A stretch of 64,000 bases of DNA, from positions 62,001-126,000 of the forward strand of contig JBBQWZ010000008.1 of the NCBI GenBank assembly GCA_038210135.1, written 5' to 3'. Under the pieces are notes generated by a model, which was given only the letters and a program-made list of their open reading frames with translations, ran no database searches and was not told where the DNA came from. The DNA comes from JBBQWZ01 sp038210135 (lineage in GTDB: Bacteria > Acidobacteriota > Terriglobia > Bryobacterales > Bryobacteraceae). Position numbers and translations under genes: made by a program. Of the stretch, positions 52,103 to 61,283 are shown piece after piece (position 1 is the first letter of the stretch; every line of letters starts with the position of its first letter).

Positions 52103-52645
52103 GGTCGGCAGCAGCCAGTTGCCTTTTGGCTGTGATTTGGCGAGCGCCGGCGGATGCTTTGCGACGTCCACGAAAATCGCCAGCTCACTCCATTCAGCGT
52201 GATCCCCGAGAAAACGCCGAACGCCCAGTTTGGATAGCGACGCACTTCGCGCGACTACACCCTCGCAGCCGGACGCATGCCAACGAAACGCCAGCGCGCG
52301 CGTCTTCGCCCGATCCGCGCCGCGCGGATATTCTGCAGGAAGCCGGGCATCCGCGATGCCCTCGCCGCTTGCCGCGTCCACCACATGTCCGCTCCATTCG
52401 ATGGCTACCAGCTTGGGCCGCCAACCGGCGCGAAGTTCGGCGTTTTCAACTCCGGCGAATCGAAACAGGTCCCGCACAATCGCTCTTGCCACGCGAATTC
52501 CACAGCAGCAGTACAAAACCGGGAACGCTCTGGTGTTCCAGCGATTGTTGTTGGATGTCTGGCTGAACGAAGCATCCAGGGCGTTTCGGTGGCCTCGCCG
52601 GACAACCCGGTATACGGGCCCGTGATCATGCAGAACGCGAATCAT
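52094..52645 (-). CDS. RES-domain toxin (putative NAD+-targeting)
   Basis: A 183-residue protein resembling RES toxins, which degrade or modify NAD+. Seen are the opening arginine-tyrosine region (VYRVVRRGH), SNNNRWNTRAFPVLYCC for the central R/Y block, and GCEGVVARSAS for the serine motif. The glutamate expected after the central block (AxxE) is not evident; the stretch is VARAIVRDLFRF, so activity is uncertain. Its ATG overlaps the antitoxin stop (ATGA), the usual antitoxin-first order of RES-Xre pairs. Confidence 0.6.
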   Translation of the reverse strand: MIRVLHDHGPVYRVVRRGHRNALDASFSQTSNNNRWNTRAFPVLYCCCGIRVARAIVRDLFRFAGVENAELRAGWRPKLVAIEWSGHVVDAASGEGIADARLPAEYPRGADRAKTRALAFRWHASGCEGVVARSASLSKLGVRRFLGDHAEWSELAIFVDVAKHPPALAKSQPKGNWLLPTLA

Positions 52646-53013
52646 CGGAATCCGGACGCCTGATACGAGAGCACGAACTCGTAAATGTCAGCAACGTCCT
52701 GAATGCGCCCGCGAAGAATCCAATCGATGGCGGCATCACCATCGAACGCATTCACCTTGCGCCGGATGGCTCGCGCGAGTCCACCCGGAAGGAAGATTTG
52801 CTGCAGGCGTTCGAGGGCTGCCATTGCCTCGGAAATTCGAGCGCGATTCTCTGGTGGAATTCCGATCGCCCCATTTCGCCAACGGCGGATGGACGATCCG
52901 GTGACCCCGAACATATGTCCCAGATCATTTTGACTGAGCTCCAGGGCAGCAGCTAGAGCTTCGATTTCTTCAGCAGATGGGCGGATCGGCGCTTGCTTTG
53001 CGGCTAGACTCAT
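52642..53013 (-). CDS. Xre/ParS-type antitoxin
   Basis: A 123-residue DNA-binding antitoxin. The middle is a helix-turn-helix (ALELSQNDLGHMFGVTGSSI followed by RRWRNGAIG). The C-terminal ~50 residues (DGDAAIDWILRGRIQDVADIY) look like the toxin-binding domain of the Xre/MbcA/ParS group. It is the first gene of the pair and starts at ATG 53013 just downstream of repeated CGAGT sequences that may be its own operator. Family members repress their own operon. Confidence 0.65.
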   Translation of the reverse strand: MSLAAKQAPIRPSAEEIEALAAALELSQNDLGHMFGVTGSSIRRWRNGAIGIPPENRARISEAMAALERLQQIFLPGGLARAIRRKVNAFDGDAAIDWILRGRIQDVADIYEFVLSYQASGFR

Positions 53014-53027
53014 CTTCTACTGCAGTG

Positions 53028-53065
53028 TCACACGAGTGAACGCATTGCGGCATCACCCGAGTAAC
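53028..53065. promoter_or_regulatory. Candidate operator of the RES-Xre operon
   Basis: Two direct repeats, TCACACGAGTGAA (53028-53040) and TCACCCGAGTAA (53053-53064), start 25 bp apart upstream of the antitoxin ATG. The first is itself a TCAC/GTGA dyad; the second continues into the dyad CCGAGT-A-ACTCGG. This arrangement fits cooperative binding by an autoregulating antitoxin. Confidence 0.5.
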
Positions 53066-53080
53066 TCGGCGTTGAAGCTC

Positions 53081-54010
53081 CTACTTCGGTCCGATGCCGT
53101 CGCGCAAATCGCGAATGACGCTGAGTACCCCGGGGACCAGCGTGATGACAAACAGCGCCGGAAGGATAAACAGGACGATCGGAAATAACATTTTGATGCC
53201 GGCCTTTCCGACCGCCGCCTCAGCGCGCAGCCGCCGTTTCATCCGCAGCGCCTCCGCGTACACTTTGAGAGCTTGCGACAGGGATGTACCGAAGCGTTCG
53301 CTTTGAATGATCATCGCCGACAGGCTCTTGATATCCTCGATGCCCGTGCGGCGGACCAGTTGTTGGAACGCCTTCGCGCGCTCCTGTCCCGCTTTCACCT
53401 GCATCACGACAGTCATGAATTCGGCCGAGAGTTCGGGGTAGATGAACTCCATTTCCTCGCTGACCCGCGACATCGCCTGATCGAGCGCGAGGCCCGTACC
53501 AAGCACGATTCCGAGCATGTCCACTGTATCCGGCAGCGCATCCTGCAACTTCTGGCGATATCGTTTTACCAGCCGGTGCAGAACCTGTTGCGGCAGTAAA
53601 TACCCCAGCAGGCCTGCGGCGATCAAGCCTCCAAAGCGCGCCGACCAATCGTTGTTTCGCTGCAAATACAGCATTCCGCCCATCAGCGTCACGAAAAAGG
53701 TCAGTTGGAATAACGCATACCAGGCGACAGCGCTGCGTCTACGAACGCCTGCCTGGGCAAGCTCTTTTTCCGTTTCGCGGATCCAGTCTTCGCCGCCGAT
53801 ATTGGAGATCAACCACAGTAGGCGGTTGAAGAAGCCGCCACTCGCGCGGCGCCGCGGCGTACGTTGCGACCCCGCTACCATCGCGTGAGTTTGCAACTCC
53901 TCGAGGCGATCCGCCAGCGGATCTTCCTGTTCGCGAAACAGCTCGATGCTGCTCCAGACCAGCGCGGCAACGGTCAGGAACGCGAGCACAAAGAAAATGA
54001 CAGTGTACAT
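53081..54010 (-). CDS. tadC: Tad pilus inner-membrane platform protein TadC
   Basis: A 309-residue membrane protein of the type II secretion F family, which forms the inner-membrane platform for Flp pilus assembly. Conserved blocks are LQDALPDTVDMLGIVLGTGL, FMTVVMQVKAGQERAKAF, TGIEDIKSLSAMIIQSERFG and the C-terminal hydrophobic hairpin KAGIKMLFPIVLFILPALF. An N-terminal helix starts the chain. Last gene of the Tad operon, nine nt after tadB. Confidence 0.9.
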   Translation of the reverse strand: MYTVIFFVLAFLTVAALVWSSIELFREQEDPLADRLEELQTHAMVAGSQRTPRRRASGGFFNRLLWLISNIGGEDWIRETEKELAQAGVRRRSAVAWYALFQLTFFVTLMGGMLYLQRNNDWSARFGGLIAAGLLGYLLPQQVLHRLVKRYRQKLQDALPDTVDMLGIVLGTGLALDQAMSRVSEEMEFIYPELSAEFMTVVMQVKAGQERAKAFQQLVRRTGIEDIKSLSAMIIQSERFGTSLSQALKVYAEALRMKRRLRAEAAVGKAGIKMLFPIVLFILPALFVITLVPGVLSVIRDLRDGIGPK

Positions 54011-54019
54011 AGCGCTTTC

Positions 54020-54988
54020 CTAAAACTTCGGACTCGCAATCTTGCGGATTACCAGGATGCCAACCAACTCGCTGACAATCGCATAGGTCAGAAACTTGCT
54101 GCCGGTTCCGTCCGTGTAGAGCAGTGTGATGTACTCCGGCTTCAACACCCAGAATCCAAATCCGACCACGATCGGCATCGCGCAAAGCAACGCAGCGGAG
54201 AAGCGCTGCTGCGCGGTCGCGGCCTGCATTTTCGCGGCAAGATTGAGGCGCTCGCGGACCAGGAGCGCCATGTTCTCCAGAACCAGAACCATGTTCGCGC
54301 CGGTCTGACGCTGGAGAATCAGGCCCGTGATAAAGAATTTCAGGTCGATCAGCGGAACCCGGTTCCCCAGACCGTGCAGAGCCGGTTCGATTGCGGATCC
54401 CAGCGCCAGCTCTTCGATCACCTTCTTGAATTCCATCTTGATCGGGTCAAAAGTCTCTTGCGCAATCGTCTCCAAACCCGCATGGATATTGTGTCCAGCC
54501 TTCATCGATCGATTGAAAAGGTCGATCGCATCCGGCAGAGCCTCCTCGAATTTATGCAGGCGCCTGGTGCGTACGCGCAAGATATAGAGGATCGGCAGAG
54601 CACCCAGCAAGATCGACAACGCACCCCGCAGAATCAATAAAGACATTCCGATGAACCCGAACAGAATATAGGTTCCGATCGCGATCCCGAGGCACAGCGC
54701 CATTACTTCGCCGGCGCGATATTTCAGATTGGCTTGCTGAATATATTCTTCGATTCGCCGTAGAGGCCCCATCCAATTCAGGAAATCGCCCAGAAATCCG
54801 AACGATCCGCGATCCTCGTGGCGCACCAGATCCTGCGACGTCCGGGTTCGAGCGCCACTCGCCGCGCGCAGTTCCCGAAGTCGAGAGGCGAGTACCTGGT
54901 CAGCCTGCTGCTGCGGAACGGAGAACGCATAGTAACCAGCAGCAATCAAAGCGCCGGTGAAGATGAGGAACGCGACGACGATAAACAT
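54020..54988 (-). CDS. tadB: Tad pilus inner-membrane platform protein TadB
   Basis: A 322-residue type II secretion F family protein, paralogue and partner of TadC. FEEALPDAIDLFNRSMKAGH, TFDPIKMEFKKVIEELALGS, PLIDLKFFITGLILQRQTG and the late hydrophobic segments are typical. Three nt separate it from cpaF, and TadB/TadC together would couple the ATPase to pilin polymerisation. Confidence 0.9.
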   Translation of the reverse strand: MFIVVAFLIFTGALIAAGYYAFSVPQQQADQVLASRLRELRAASGARTRTSQDLVRHEDRGSFGFLGDFLNWMGPLRRIEEYIQQANLKYRAGEVMALCLGIAIGTYILFGFIGMSLLILRGALSILLGALPILYILRVRTRRLHKFEEALPDAIDLFNRSMKAGHNIHAGLETIAQETFDPIKMEFKKVIEELALGSAIEPALHGLGNRVPLIDLKFFITGLILQRQTGANMVLVLENMALLVRERLNLAAKMQAATAQQRFSAALLCAMPIVVGFGFWVLKPEYITLLYTDGTGSKFLTYAIVSELVGILVIRKIASPKF

Positions 54989-54991
54989 GCC

Positions 54992-56308
54992 CTATTTGTC
55001 CTTCACTTCGTGCGTCTCGCTGAAGATGGATACGGGCAAGTGGATTCCGTAGGCCTTGAGTCTATCCGTCGAAAGCGGTTTTTGACCGCAACCACGAAAG
55101 AATCCAAGCGTTCGGCCGCGCTGCCCGACGCCGGTCCGTTCGAAGCGGAAAACCTCGTTCATTACCACCTGGTCGTCCTCGATGCCGTTCACTTCGCTGA
55201 TGCTGATTACCTTTCTGGTTCCGTCATTCAGGCGCGCGCATTGGATCACGATATGGATCGCCGAAACCAGCATTTGCCGGATCACGCGATCGGGAATGTT
55301 TTGGCTCGCCATCATCACCATGGTTTCCATACGCGAAAACGCGTCGCGCGAAGAATTCGCGTGGGTGGTCGTCATGGATCCGTCGTGGCCCGTATTCATC
55401 GCTTGCATCATGTCGAACGCCTCAGGACCCCGGCATTCGCCAATAATAATGCGGTCCGGACGCATGCGGAGCGCGTTAATCACCAGGTCGCGCTGCGTTA
55501 TAGCGCCGGCCCCTTCGATGTTCATCGGCCTCGTCTCCAGGCGCACGATGTGTTCCTGCTGCAACTGCAACTCGGCCGTGTCCTCAATCGTGACCACGCG
55601 TTCGGCTTCCGGAATGAAGCGCGACATGGTGTTGAGCATTGTCGTCTTGCCGGAGCCCGAACCTCCGGCAACCACGACGTTGAGCCGCGCTTCGACACAA
55701 CCGCTGACGAAATCCAGCATGCCCGGAGTGAAGGTCTCGTTCTTGAGCAGATCATCAGTGCTCATCAGTTTCTTGCCGAATCGGCGGATCGACATGACCG
55801 GTCCGATCAGCGACAGCGGAGGGATCACCGCGCACATACGGCTTCCGTCCGCGAGGCGGGCGTCCACAATCGGAGAGGAATCGTCTATGCGGCGGCCAAT
55901 ATTCGAAACAATTCGATCGATGATCATGCGAACGTGCGCCTGATCCTTGAAACGAACATTGGTTTCGACCAACCGGCCGGCCCGTTCTATATAAATGTTA
56001 TCGAAGCCGTTTACGAGGATGTCGCTGATCGTCGGATCTTTGAGGAGCGGTTCGAGAGGACCCAAACCGAACACCTCGTCGAGCACCTCTTCGACCAGCC
56101 GCTCCCGTTCTGAGACCGTCATCGGTATCTGTTCTTCAACGACCAGCTTCTCGACAACGTTGCCGATCGTCTCGCGCACGCCATCCTTGCTGAGCGACTT
56201 CAACTGATCGGGCGAAAGCGAGTTCAACAGCTTCGTGTGGATCTGCGACTTGATGCCAAACCAGCGGTCTGCTCCAGTAGCTGGTCGCGGCGTAGGACGG
56301 GAACCCAT
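54992..56308 (-). CDS. cpaF: Tad pilus assembly ATPase CpaF/TadA
   Basis: A 438-residue hexameric ATPase that powers Flp pilus polymerisation. The N-terminal helical part leads into GLGPLEPLLKDPTISDILVN; Walker A is VAGGSGSGKTTMLN, the Asp box VVTIEDTAELQL, Walker B IIIGECRGPEAFDMMQAM, and the His box GSMTTTHANS. Length is normal for CpaF. It lies six nt after cpaE and three before tadB. Confidence 0.95.
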   Translation of the reverse strand: MGSRPTPRPATGADRWFGIKSQIHTKLLNSLSPDQLKSLSKDGVRETIGNVVEKLVVEEQIPMTVSERERLVEEVLDEVFGLGPLEPLLKDPTISDILVNGFDNIYIERAGRLVETNVRFKDQAHVRMIIDRIVSNIGRRIDDSSPIVDARLADGSRMCAVIPPLSLIGPVMSIRRFGKKLMSTDDLLKNETFTPGMLDFVSGCVEARLNVVVAGGSGSGKTTMLNTMSRFIPEAERVVTIEDTAELQLQQEHIVRLETRPMNIEGAGAITQRDLVINALRMRPDRIIIGECRGPEAFDMMQAMNTGHDGSMTTTHANSSRDAFSRMETMVMMASQNIPDRVIRQMLVSAIHIVIQCARLNDGTRKVISISEVNGIEDDQVVMNEVFRFERTGVGQRGRTLGFFRGCGQKPLSTDRLKAYGIHLPVSIFSETHEVKDK

Positions 56309-56314
56309 TTCCGA

Positions 56315-57487
56315 TTACGCCTTCGCCGCGGCGGTTTTCGCGCCCGTTGCCTTGTCTACGAAGGCGCGAAATGCCTTATCGACTTCCGGTGCGGCTTGGC
56401 GGTCCGCCACCAGCGGTCTTCCGCGATTGACGGCGGCGAGAATCGCCGACGATTCCGGAATGCCAAAGAAAACGGGCTGATTCAGCGTCTGCTGGATCTG
56501 TTCTAAGCTGGCAAAATTCGCCGACGGCTTCTTCGAATACCGGTTCACCACAATTCTCAGTTGGTCCTGCGTGAAGCCGAGACGCATCAGTCCGGCAATG
56601 AATCGCTGCGCGTTTCGAATCGCAGGAAATTCCTGCGTGACGACCAGGAAAATCACCGTTGAACTGTGCAGTGCACCGAGCACGACTTCGTCGGAAAGAA
56701 CGCGTCCCGCATCAATCACGATTGAATCGTATTTCTCGATCAGGAACGTCGAAAACTCCCGCAGCATCGGCTCGTTCAAAGTGGGCCGTTGCTCGACGAT
56801 ATCCGGAGGTCCGACAAGAAAGAATCCAAGCGGATCGCGCGTGACAAATCCCTCGAAAAGCGCCTGATCCATGCGTGAAAGATTTTCGCTCACCTCCTGC
56901 AGGGTATATTGCGGCGCCGCCCCGGCCTGCAACGCGCAATCGTTGGCCGTCCAATCCAAGTCCAACAGGACGGTGTTGTGCTTCCGTTGAGCCAGCACAC
57001 CCGCGAAATTGACGGCCAGCGTCGTCGTTCCCACACCGCCCTTTGCGCCGAGGAACGTGTAGACCTTCCCCAGCCGGCTTGTACTGGCAGCGGCGGCGTG
57101 TCGTGGAGCGCGTTCGAAGCGGCCAATCGCGTCGCGAAATTCAATTCGTTTCAAAGGCTGCAGGATGAAGTCGTTCGCTCCCGCGCGCAAACTGGAGATG
57201 ACCGTGTCGCCGTCGGAGGAATAATTCGCCGCGATCACGTAAAGGCTCGGCGCCGCCTGCTTCACTTTCTCGAGAATCTTCAAACTGGATTCGACGTCGC
57301 TCGCGATATCCAAAATAAGTCCCGCGTCGGGATGACGCTCGAGGTCCTGCAACACCCGGATGTAGAGGCTCGATGATACCTCCGGGTACTCGACCGCGAT
57401 CCTGGAATTCGGGATGTTCAGCAGGCTTTCGCGCACGGACTCGCGGAAATGTTCGTCCGACGACGCGATGAGTAATGTGATGGCCAT
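56315..57487 (-). CDS. cpaE: Pilus-localising ParA-like ATPase CpaE/TadZ
   Basis: A 390-residue protein with an N-terminal atypical receiver-like domain (ITLLIASSDEHFRESVRESL) lacking a clear phosphoacceptor, and a C-terminal MinD/ParA-type domain. The deviant P-loop reads KVYTFLGAKGGVGTTTLAVN: the signature lysine is kept but the usual GKT is GTTT, as in CpaE/TadZ. VLLDLDWTANDCALQ and DSIVIDAGRVLSDE follow. CpaE/TadZ marks the site of pilus assembly, often at a pole. Confidence 0.88.
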   Translation of the reverse strand: MAITLLIASSDEHFRESVRESLLNIPNSRIAVEYPEVSSSLYIRVLQDLERHPDAGLILDIASDVESSLKILEKVKQAAPSLYVIAANYSSDGDTVISSLRAGANDFILQPLKRIEFRDAIGRFERAPRHAAAASTSRLGKVYTFLGAKGGVGTTTLAVNFAGVLAQRKHNTVLLDLDWTANDCALQAGAAPQYTLQEVSENLSRMDQALFEGFVTRDPLGFFLVGPPDIVEQRPTLNEPMLREFSTFLIEKYDSIVIDAGRVLSDEVVLGALHSSTVIFLVVTQEFPAIRNAQRFIAGLMRLGFTQDQLRIVVNRYSKKPSANFASLEQIQQTLNQPVFFGIPESSAILAAVNRGRPLVADRQAAPEVDKAFRAFVDKATGAKTAAAKA

Positions 57488-57499
57488 CTTCTTCTTTCT

Positions 57500-58015
57500 C
57501 TAAGGGAGGCAAGTCCCCTGTTCCGGATCACATCCGGCGCTTTCCATCGCGGTGGACGTTGGAAACTCCGGAATTCGCACCGGCGCGATGCCTAGATACC
57601 CCACGAATCCCCGAAACTCGTAATTCGAGATTTTGACGTTCACTACATCCGGAACACACGCCGCCGTGCATTCCCCGTCGCACGCGAATTCGATCAATTG
57701 GCCCGATGCCGGATCCTTCGCGAAGTATTGCACGCTGATATCCGCACTTCCCGCGCGGAACTGGTCCTGATCGATCATCGCCGGTACGTGCGTTCGCAAG
57801 TAATCCTGAACATTCGCGCCGGAGCCTTGCCAGCAGTGCGTGGCCGCGTATCGCGCTCCGTCGCGCGAGAAGTCCGAAACGCTATGCCAGATCCACAACA
57901 ACTGCGCCATGTAGATCAAGCCGAAGGTTAGGGGGATCACGACGCCCGCCGTCACGATCGCATACTCGACCGACGCCTGGCCACCCTGTCGCGGGCGCCG
58001 TCTACGTTCCGCCAT
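57500..58015 (-). CDS. TadE-family pseudopilin
   Basis: A 171-residue minor pilin with a basic leader MAERRRRPRQGG, then QASVEYAIVTAGVVIPLTF: glycine at -1 and Glu-Tyr at +5/+6 match the Flp/TadE cleavage motif. The mature domain has several cysteines (ATHCW, FACDGECTAACVPD). It overlaps the upstream pseudopilin gene by 14 nt and lies 12 nt before cpaE. Confidence 0.82.
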   Translation of the reverse strand: MAERRRRPRQGGQASVEYAIVTAGVVIPLTFGLIYMAQLLWIWHSVSDFSRDGARYAATHCWQGSGANVQDYLRTHVPAMIDQDQFRAGSADISVQYFAKDPASGQLIEFACDGECTAACVPDVVNVKISNYEFRGFVGYLGIAPVRIPEFPTSTAMESAGCDPEQGTCLP

Positions 58016-58532
58016 AAGGCACCCTCACACGCGGACGCAGTGGAAACGGATCGACAGCCACTCCTGGAATTGCCGGTCGCACGGTGTAGCCGTTCGGCAG
58101 GTAGACGACGATGAAGTCCGGCGCTGTGCCGCCGACCGAAGCGTCGCAGCCGGTTTCTGAACAATCGCATTCGACCAGCGTCTGCGAGTTGACGTCGTAA
58201 CGCTCCAGGCGGACGCGAATCAGGTCAGCGGTGAGGCCGCGGACGATCAGCGGCCCGGACGCCGACGCGTCGCCACCGGGTGTTCCCGTCAACGCGAAGC
58301 TCTTCGCCGCGACGACCGAAGCGTCGTTGTCGTCGCAGAAATTCACCGCCTGCTGCGTGCCGACGTAACGCGCCAACCCAGTCAGGATTCGTTGAATCGC
58401 ATAATAGGTGTACGTGATTCGTGCGATTTCCACCATGCCCACGAACAGCAGGATCAATACCGGCATGTACATCGCCGTCTCCAGCAGCGCGCCGCCGCGA
58501 CGGGATTTTCGGTTGCGATCCGGACGCCTCAT
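58002..58532 (-). CDS. TadE/TadF-family pseudopilin
   Basis: A 176-residue minor pilin. After a basic leader (MRRPDRNRKSRRG) comes GALLETAMYMPVLILLFVG, with glutamate at +5 if cut after the first glycine. The mature part contains ARITYTYYAIQRILTGLARY and cysteine pairs (ECDCSETGC) likely forming disulfides. Its start overlaps the stop of the TadG-like gene (ATGA). Confidence 0.8.
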   Translation of the reverse strand: MRRPDRNRKSRRGGALLETAMYMPVLILLFVGMVEIARITYTYYAIQRILTGLARYVGTQQAVNFCDDNDASVVAAKSFALTGTPGGDASASGPLIVRGLTADLIRVRLERYDVNSQTLVECDCSETGCDASVGGTAPDFIVVYLPNGYTVRPAIPGVAVDPFPLRPRVRVPYGGT

Positions 58533-59821
58533 TGGTGCAGCACCACTTTGCCGGGTCCGGCGGATTGCGTGCAGCCGCTCATGCTTCCCTGTCGCAGCGG
58601 TTTTACGCTGCCGACGTACATGGCCGCAAATCGCCCGTTCGAATCGGCAACATTGATCGTCGCAGCGCCGGAATTCGGCAGCAGCAGAAATTGGCGAAAC
58701 CCCAGAACGGTCATATCCGCCGACGCGTTCAGAACATCGACAATCGGAATGGTAATCACGCGGCGTCCCGTGCCGGTGTACGACGCGTAGTCGTCGAAAT
58801 CATCGGTCGTCGTATCGGGCGGATAGAGAGACGCGATCGTATCGAGATCCGCGAGGCCCGCGCAGGTACCCTGCGGAGTCGAATCAAAACGCAAGCCGAT
58901 ACCGCATAGCATCGCTGTCACCGCGCCGGAAAGAATTCCAGGCGTGCAGTTCGCCGTTGTCGCCGTGGCCCAGAGCTGTTCCGTATTTCCAACTCGACTG
59001 CACGCAACCGTCTGGTCCGTCGAGGGAAGCAATCCGTTCACGCCGATCCGCAGAAGCTGTGACGCCTCGGCGGGGAAGACCGTCGCATTCGAGTCGAGGT
59101 GATTCAGAATCAAGTACGGCAGGCGTCCTACGGTATTGGGCAGGGGACCGTTCGGATTGACGCCGTTGCAAACATAGCCGAGCGTATATTTCGTTCCGGG
59201 AAGGAATCCAAAATTGATTCCGTCCGTGGCGTCGAGCGCCGCGACTCCTAATGGTTCGATGGAGCAAGCCTGACAGAGCGGCGCGCTGACGCCCGCAACA
59301 GCCGTTGCAATGACATTCACTTTTCCGGCCGACGCCAGCGGTAGAAAGCGCCAGAACGTCAATCCCGCCTCACCTGTGATCGTCACTCGGACGTATTTCG
59401 CGAGCGACCCGCTGGTTTCCCCGCCTCCACTTCCGAGCGCATCCGCGGCGGCGCCGAAAAAGGTTGGGCTCTGGACTTCGCTATTCAACGAACCGTTCGT
59501 TTGACCGACCGTAGACCCGCCGAAATCGTATTTGTTGCCGAATCCGGTCGCGGTTTCAATCGTCTGCGCGCCAGCCGTGGTCGCGGCATCCGTCGAGGCG
59601 TCCGTACCGATCAGGCGAGTCGCGGCCGCCAGTGCCATCGAATTCGCGGCGGTTTTCAATTCGGCGCGGACCAGGTACAGGCGCCCCAAGTCCAGCGCGA
59701 ATCCCATGAGCCCAAAAATCACCGGCACCAGAATCACCAGCACTTGAAGAGAAGTCGCTCCGCGTTCACGCGCAGCTCGCCTCGATACATCGTTCGCGAA
59801 ATGTTGCCGCGTCATCCGCAT
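58529..59821 (-). CDS. TadG-like putative pilus-associated protein
   Basis: A 430-residue protein with one N-terminal helix and a long periplasmic domain, as in TadG. The helix region RERGATSLQVLVILVPVIFG would be cut after glycine, but +5 is glutamine instead of glutamate, so prepilin-peptidase processing is doubtful and it may stay membrane-anchored. GFALDLGRLYLVRAELKTAA matches the TadE/TadG-like block. The C-terminal ~250 residues contain many cysteines and no recognised von Willebrand domain. Sixteen nt after the secretin gene. Confidence 0.75.
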   Translation of the reverse strand: MRMTRQHFANDVSRRAARERGATSLQVLVILVPVIFGLMGFALDLGRLYLVRAELKTAANSMALAAATRLIGTDASTDAATTAGAQTIETATGFGNKYDFGGSTVGQTNGSLNSEVQSPTFFGAAADALGSGGGETSGSLAKYVRVTITGEAGLTFWRFLPLASAGKVNVIATAVAGVSAPLCQACSIEPLGVAALDATDGINFGFLPGTKYTLGYVCNGVNPNGPLPNTVGRLPYLILNHLDSNATVFPAEASQLLRIGVNGLLPSTDQTVACSRVGNTEQLWATATTANCTPGILSGAVTAMLCGIGLRFDSTPQGTCAGLADLDTIASLYPPDTTTDDFDDYASYTGTGRRVITIPIVDVLNASADMTVLGFRQFLLLPNSGAATINVADSNGRFAAMYVGSVKPLRQGSMSGCTQSAGPGKVVLHQ

Positions 59822-59837
59822 GTCGAGCTTCGTCTCG

Positions 59838-61283
59838 TTAAGGCTGAGGCCCTGGCTTCACTTCCTTGGCCGGCTCGGATTTTGGTTCATCATGTCCACG
59901 CTTGCCAACGAATTGGGGCTTCTTCTTCGATTTCTTCTGCTTCGCATCTTTGAGCGCTTTTTGCTCGGCGACGGTTGGCAGGAAGGTCTCGACCATGTCA
60001 GGCAGCTTCGCCTTTTCGTCCGCGGGGACGGGTTTGACGAATCGCGGCGTGACGACGACCAGGAGTTCATCGGTGGATCGCTTGGTGGAACGGCTGCGGA
60101 AGAAATAGCCAAGGATCGGAATATCGCCGAGACCACGCACTCGCGACAATGTCTGTATTACGCGGTTGTCGATAAGTCCGGCAATCGCAAAGCTCTCTCC
60201 ATCCCGCAGGACCACTTCCGTCTCCGCGCGCCGGGTCGAGATCGCGGGGATCTGAAAGCCTTGTAGAGTGACCGCGTTAGCGAAGTCGAGAGCGCTGACC
60301 TCGGGCTTCACCTGCAGCCGGATTGCGCCCGACGGCGTTACGGTTGGCGTGAAGCCGAGCTGGATCCCGAATTTCTTGAACTGCACCGTGACCACCGGCG
60401 AAATCGCGCCGCCGGTCGAGGATGACGTCAGAGTTGGGAACGGGAATTCTCCACCGGCAAGGAAGCTTGCCTCGGTGCCCTCCACCACAACTAGATTGGG
60501 CTCCGCGAGAATCTGAAGCAAATCCTGCTGCTGCATCGCTCGAATCGTGGCGCCGATGTTCAGGTCCGGCCGGAATACGAAAAGGTTCAGCAAGTCGGCA
60601 AAGTTGACCGACGTGTTGTTGAGGTTACCGCCCTGCAGTTGCAATTGGGTGAATTTTGGAGATTGAAACTGCTGCGTTCCCGTCGATCCCAGCGTCTTGC
60701 CGTTCGCGCTGAAAAAGTTGAAACCCAATTCCTGGAGCATCGTGCGGTCTATGCTCGCGAACTTGACTTGCAGCATGATTTGCCGCGGGTCGTGCGCCGC
60801 CGGCAAAGAAACCAGGTTTGTGACCTTCTTCGCGTGCGTTGCAGCTAACGCTTCCGCGCGCTTCGAAATTTCGGAGGACGAAGCGGACCCGGTCAATACG
60901 ATCGATTCCGCATTCCCGCTAAACGCAATCTTTGCATCCGGCAGGCCGCGCAATTCAGTTTCAAAGTTCCGGCGGAAATTATCGGTGTCCGTGGTATCTG
61001 GATTGACGTTGACGTCGTAGCGCATCGGACTGGACCCTGTCTCCCAGATCACGAGAGTAGTCTTGCCGGCGCCTTTCGCGTTCACCATGACGTCGCGCGG
61101 AGAGACAACAACGGCATCCGCGATCTTCGGTTCCGCGATCACCACCTTGATCACGTCGTGCTCGAACTGCAGCAATTCGCCGCGTCCAGCGGTTAAAGTC
61201 ACAATCTTTGTATCGGCCGCGAGCGCGCAGCAGCATGCGAATGCCCACAGCGCAAGAATCGTGACGACTTGAGATCGTCTCAT
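59838..61283 (-). CDS. cpaC: Tad outer-membrane secretin CpaC/RcpA
   Basis: A 481-residue secretin forming the outer-membrane channel for the Flp pilus. The ATG at 61283 overlaps the cpaB stop (ATGA) and gives a signal peptide (MRRSQVVTILALWAFACCCALA). The N-terminal pilus/BON region has GRGELLQFEHDVIKVVIAEP and SIVLTGSASSSEISKRAEAL; the secretin core has VVVEGTEASFLAGGEFPFP, GIQLGFTPTV and LGDIPILGYFFRSRSTKRS. The last ~60 residues are a lysine/proline-rich tail (KDAKQKKSKKKPQ) beyond the usual end, of unknown role. Confidence 0.93.
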   Translation of the reverse strand: MRRSQVVTILALWAFACCCALAADTKIVTLTAGRGELLQFEHDVIKVVIAEPKIADAVVVSPRDVMVNAKGAGKTTLVIWETGSSPMRYDVNVNPDTTDTDNFRRNFETELRGLPDAKIAFSGNAESIVLTGSASSSEISKRAEALAATHAKKVTNLVSLPAAHDPRQIMLQVKFASIDRTMLQELGFNFFSANGKTLGSTGTQQFQSPKFTQLQLQGGNLNNTSVNFADLLNLFVFRPDLNIGATIRAMQQQDLLQILAEPNLVVVEGTEASFLAGGEFPFPTLTSSSTGGAISPVVTVQFKKFGIQLGFTPTVTPSGAIRLQVKPEVSALDFANAVTLQGFQIPAISTRRAETEVVLRDGESFAIAGLIDNRVIQTLSRVRGLGDIPILGYFFRSRSTKRSTDELLVVVTPRFVKPVPADEKAKLPDMVETFLPTVAEQKALKDAKQKKSKKKPQFVGKRGHDEPKSEPAKEVKPGPQP

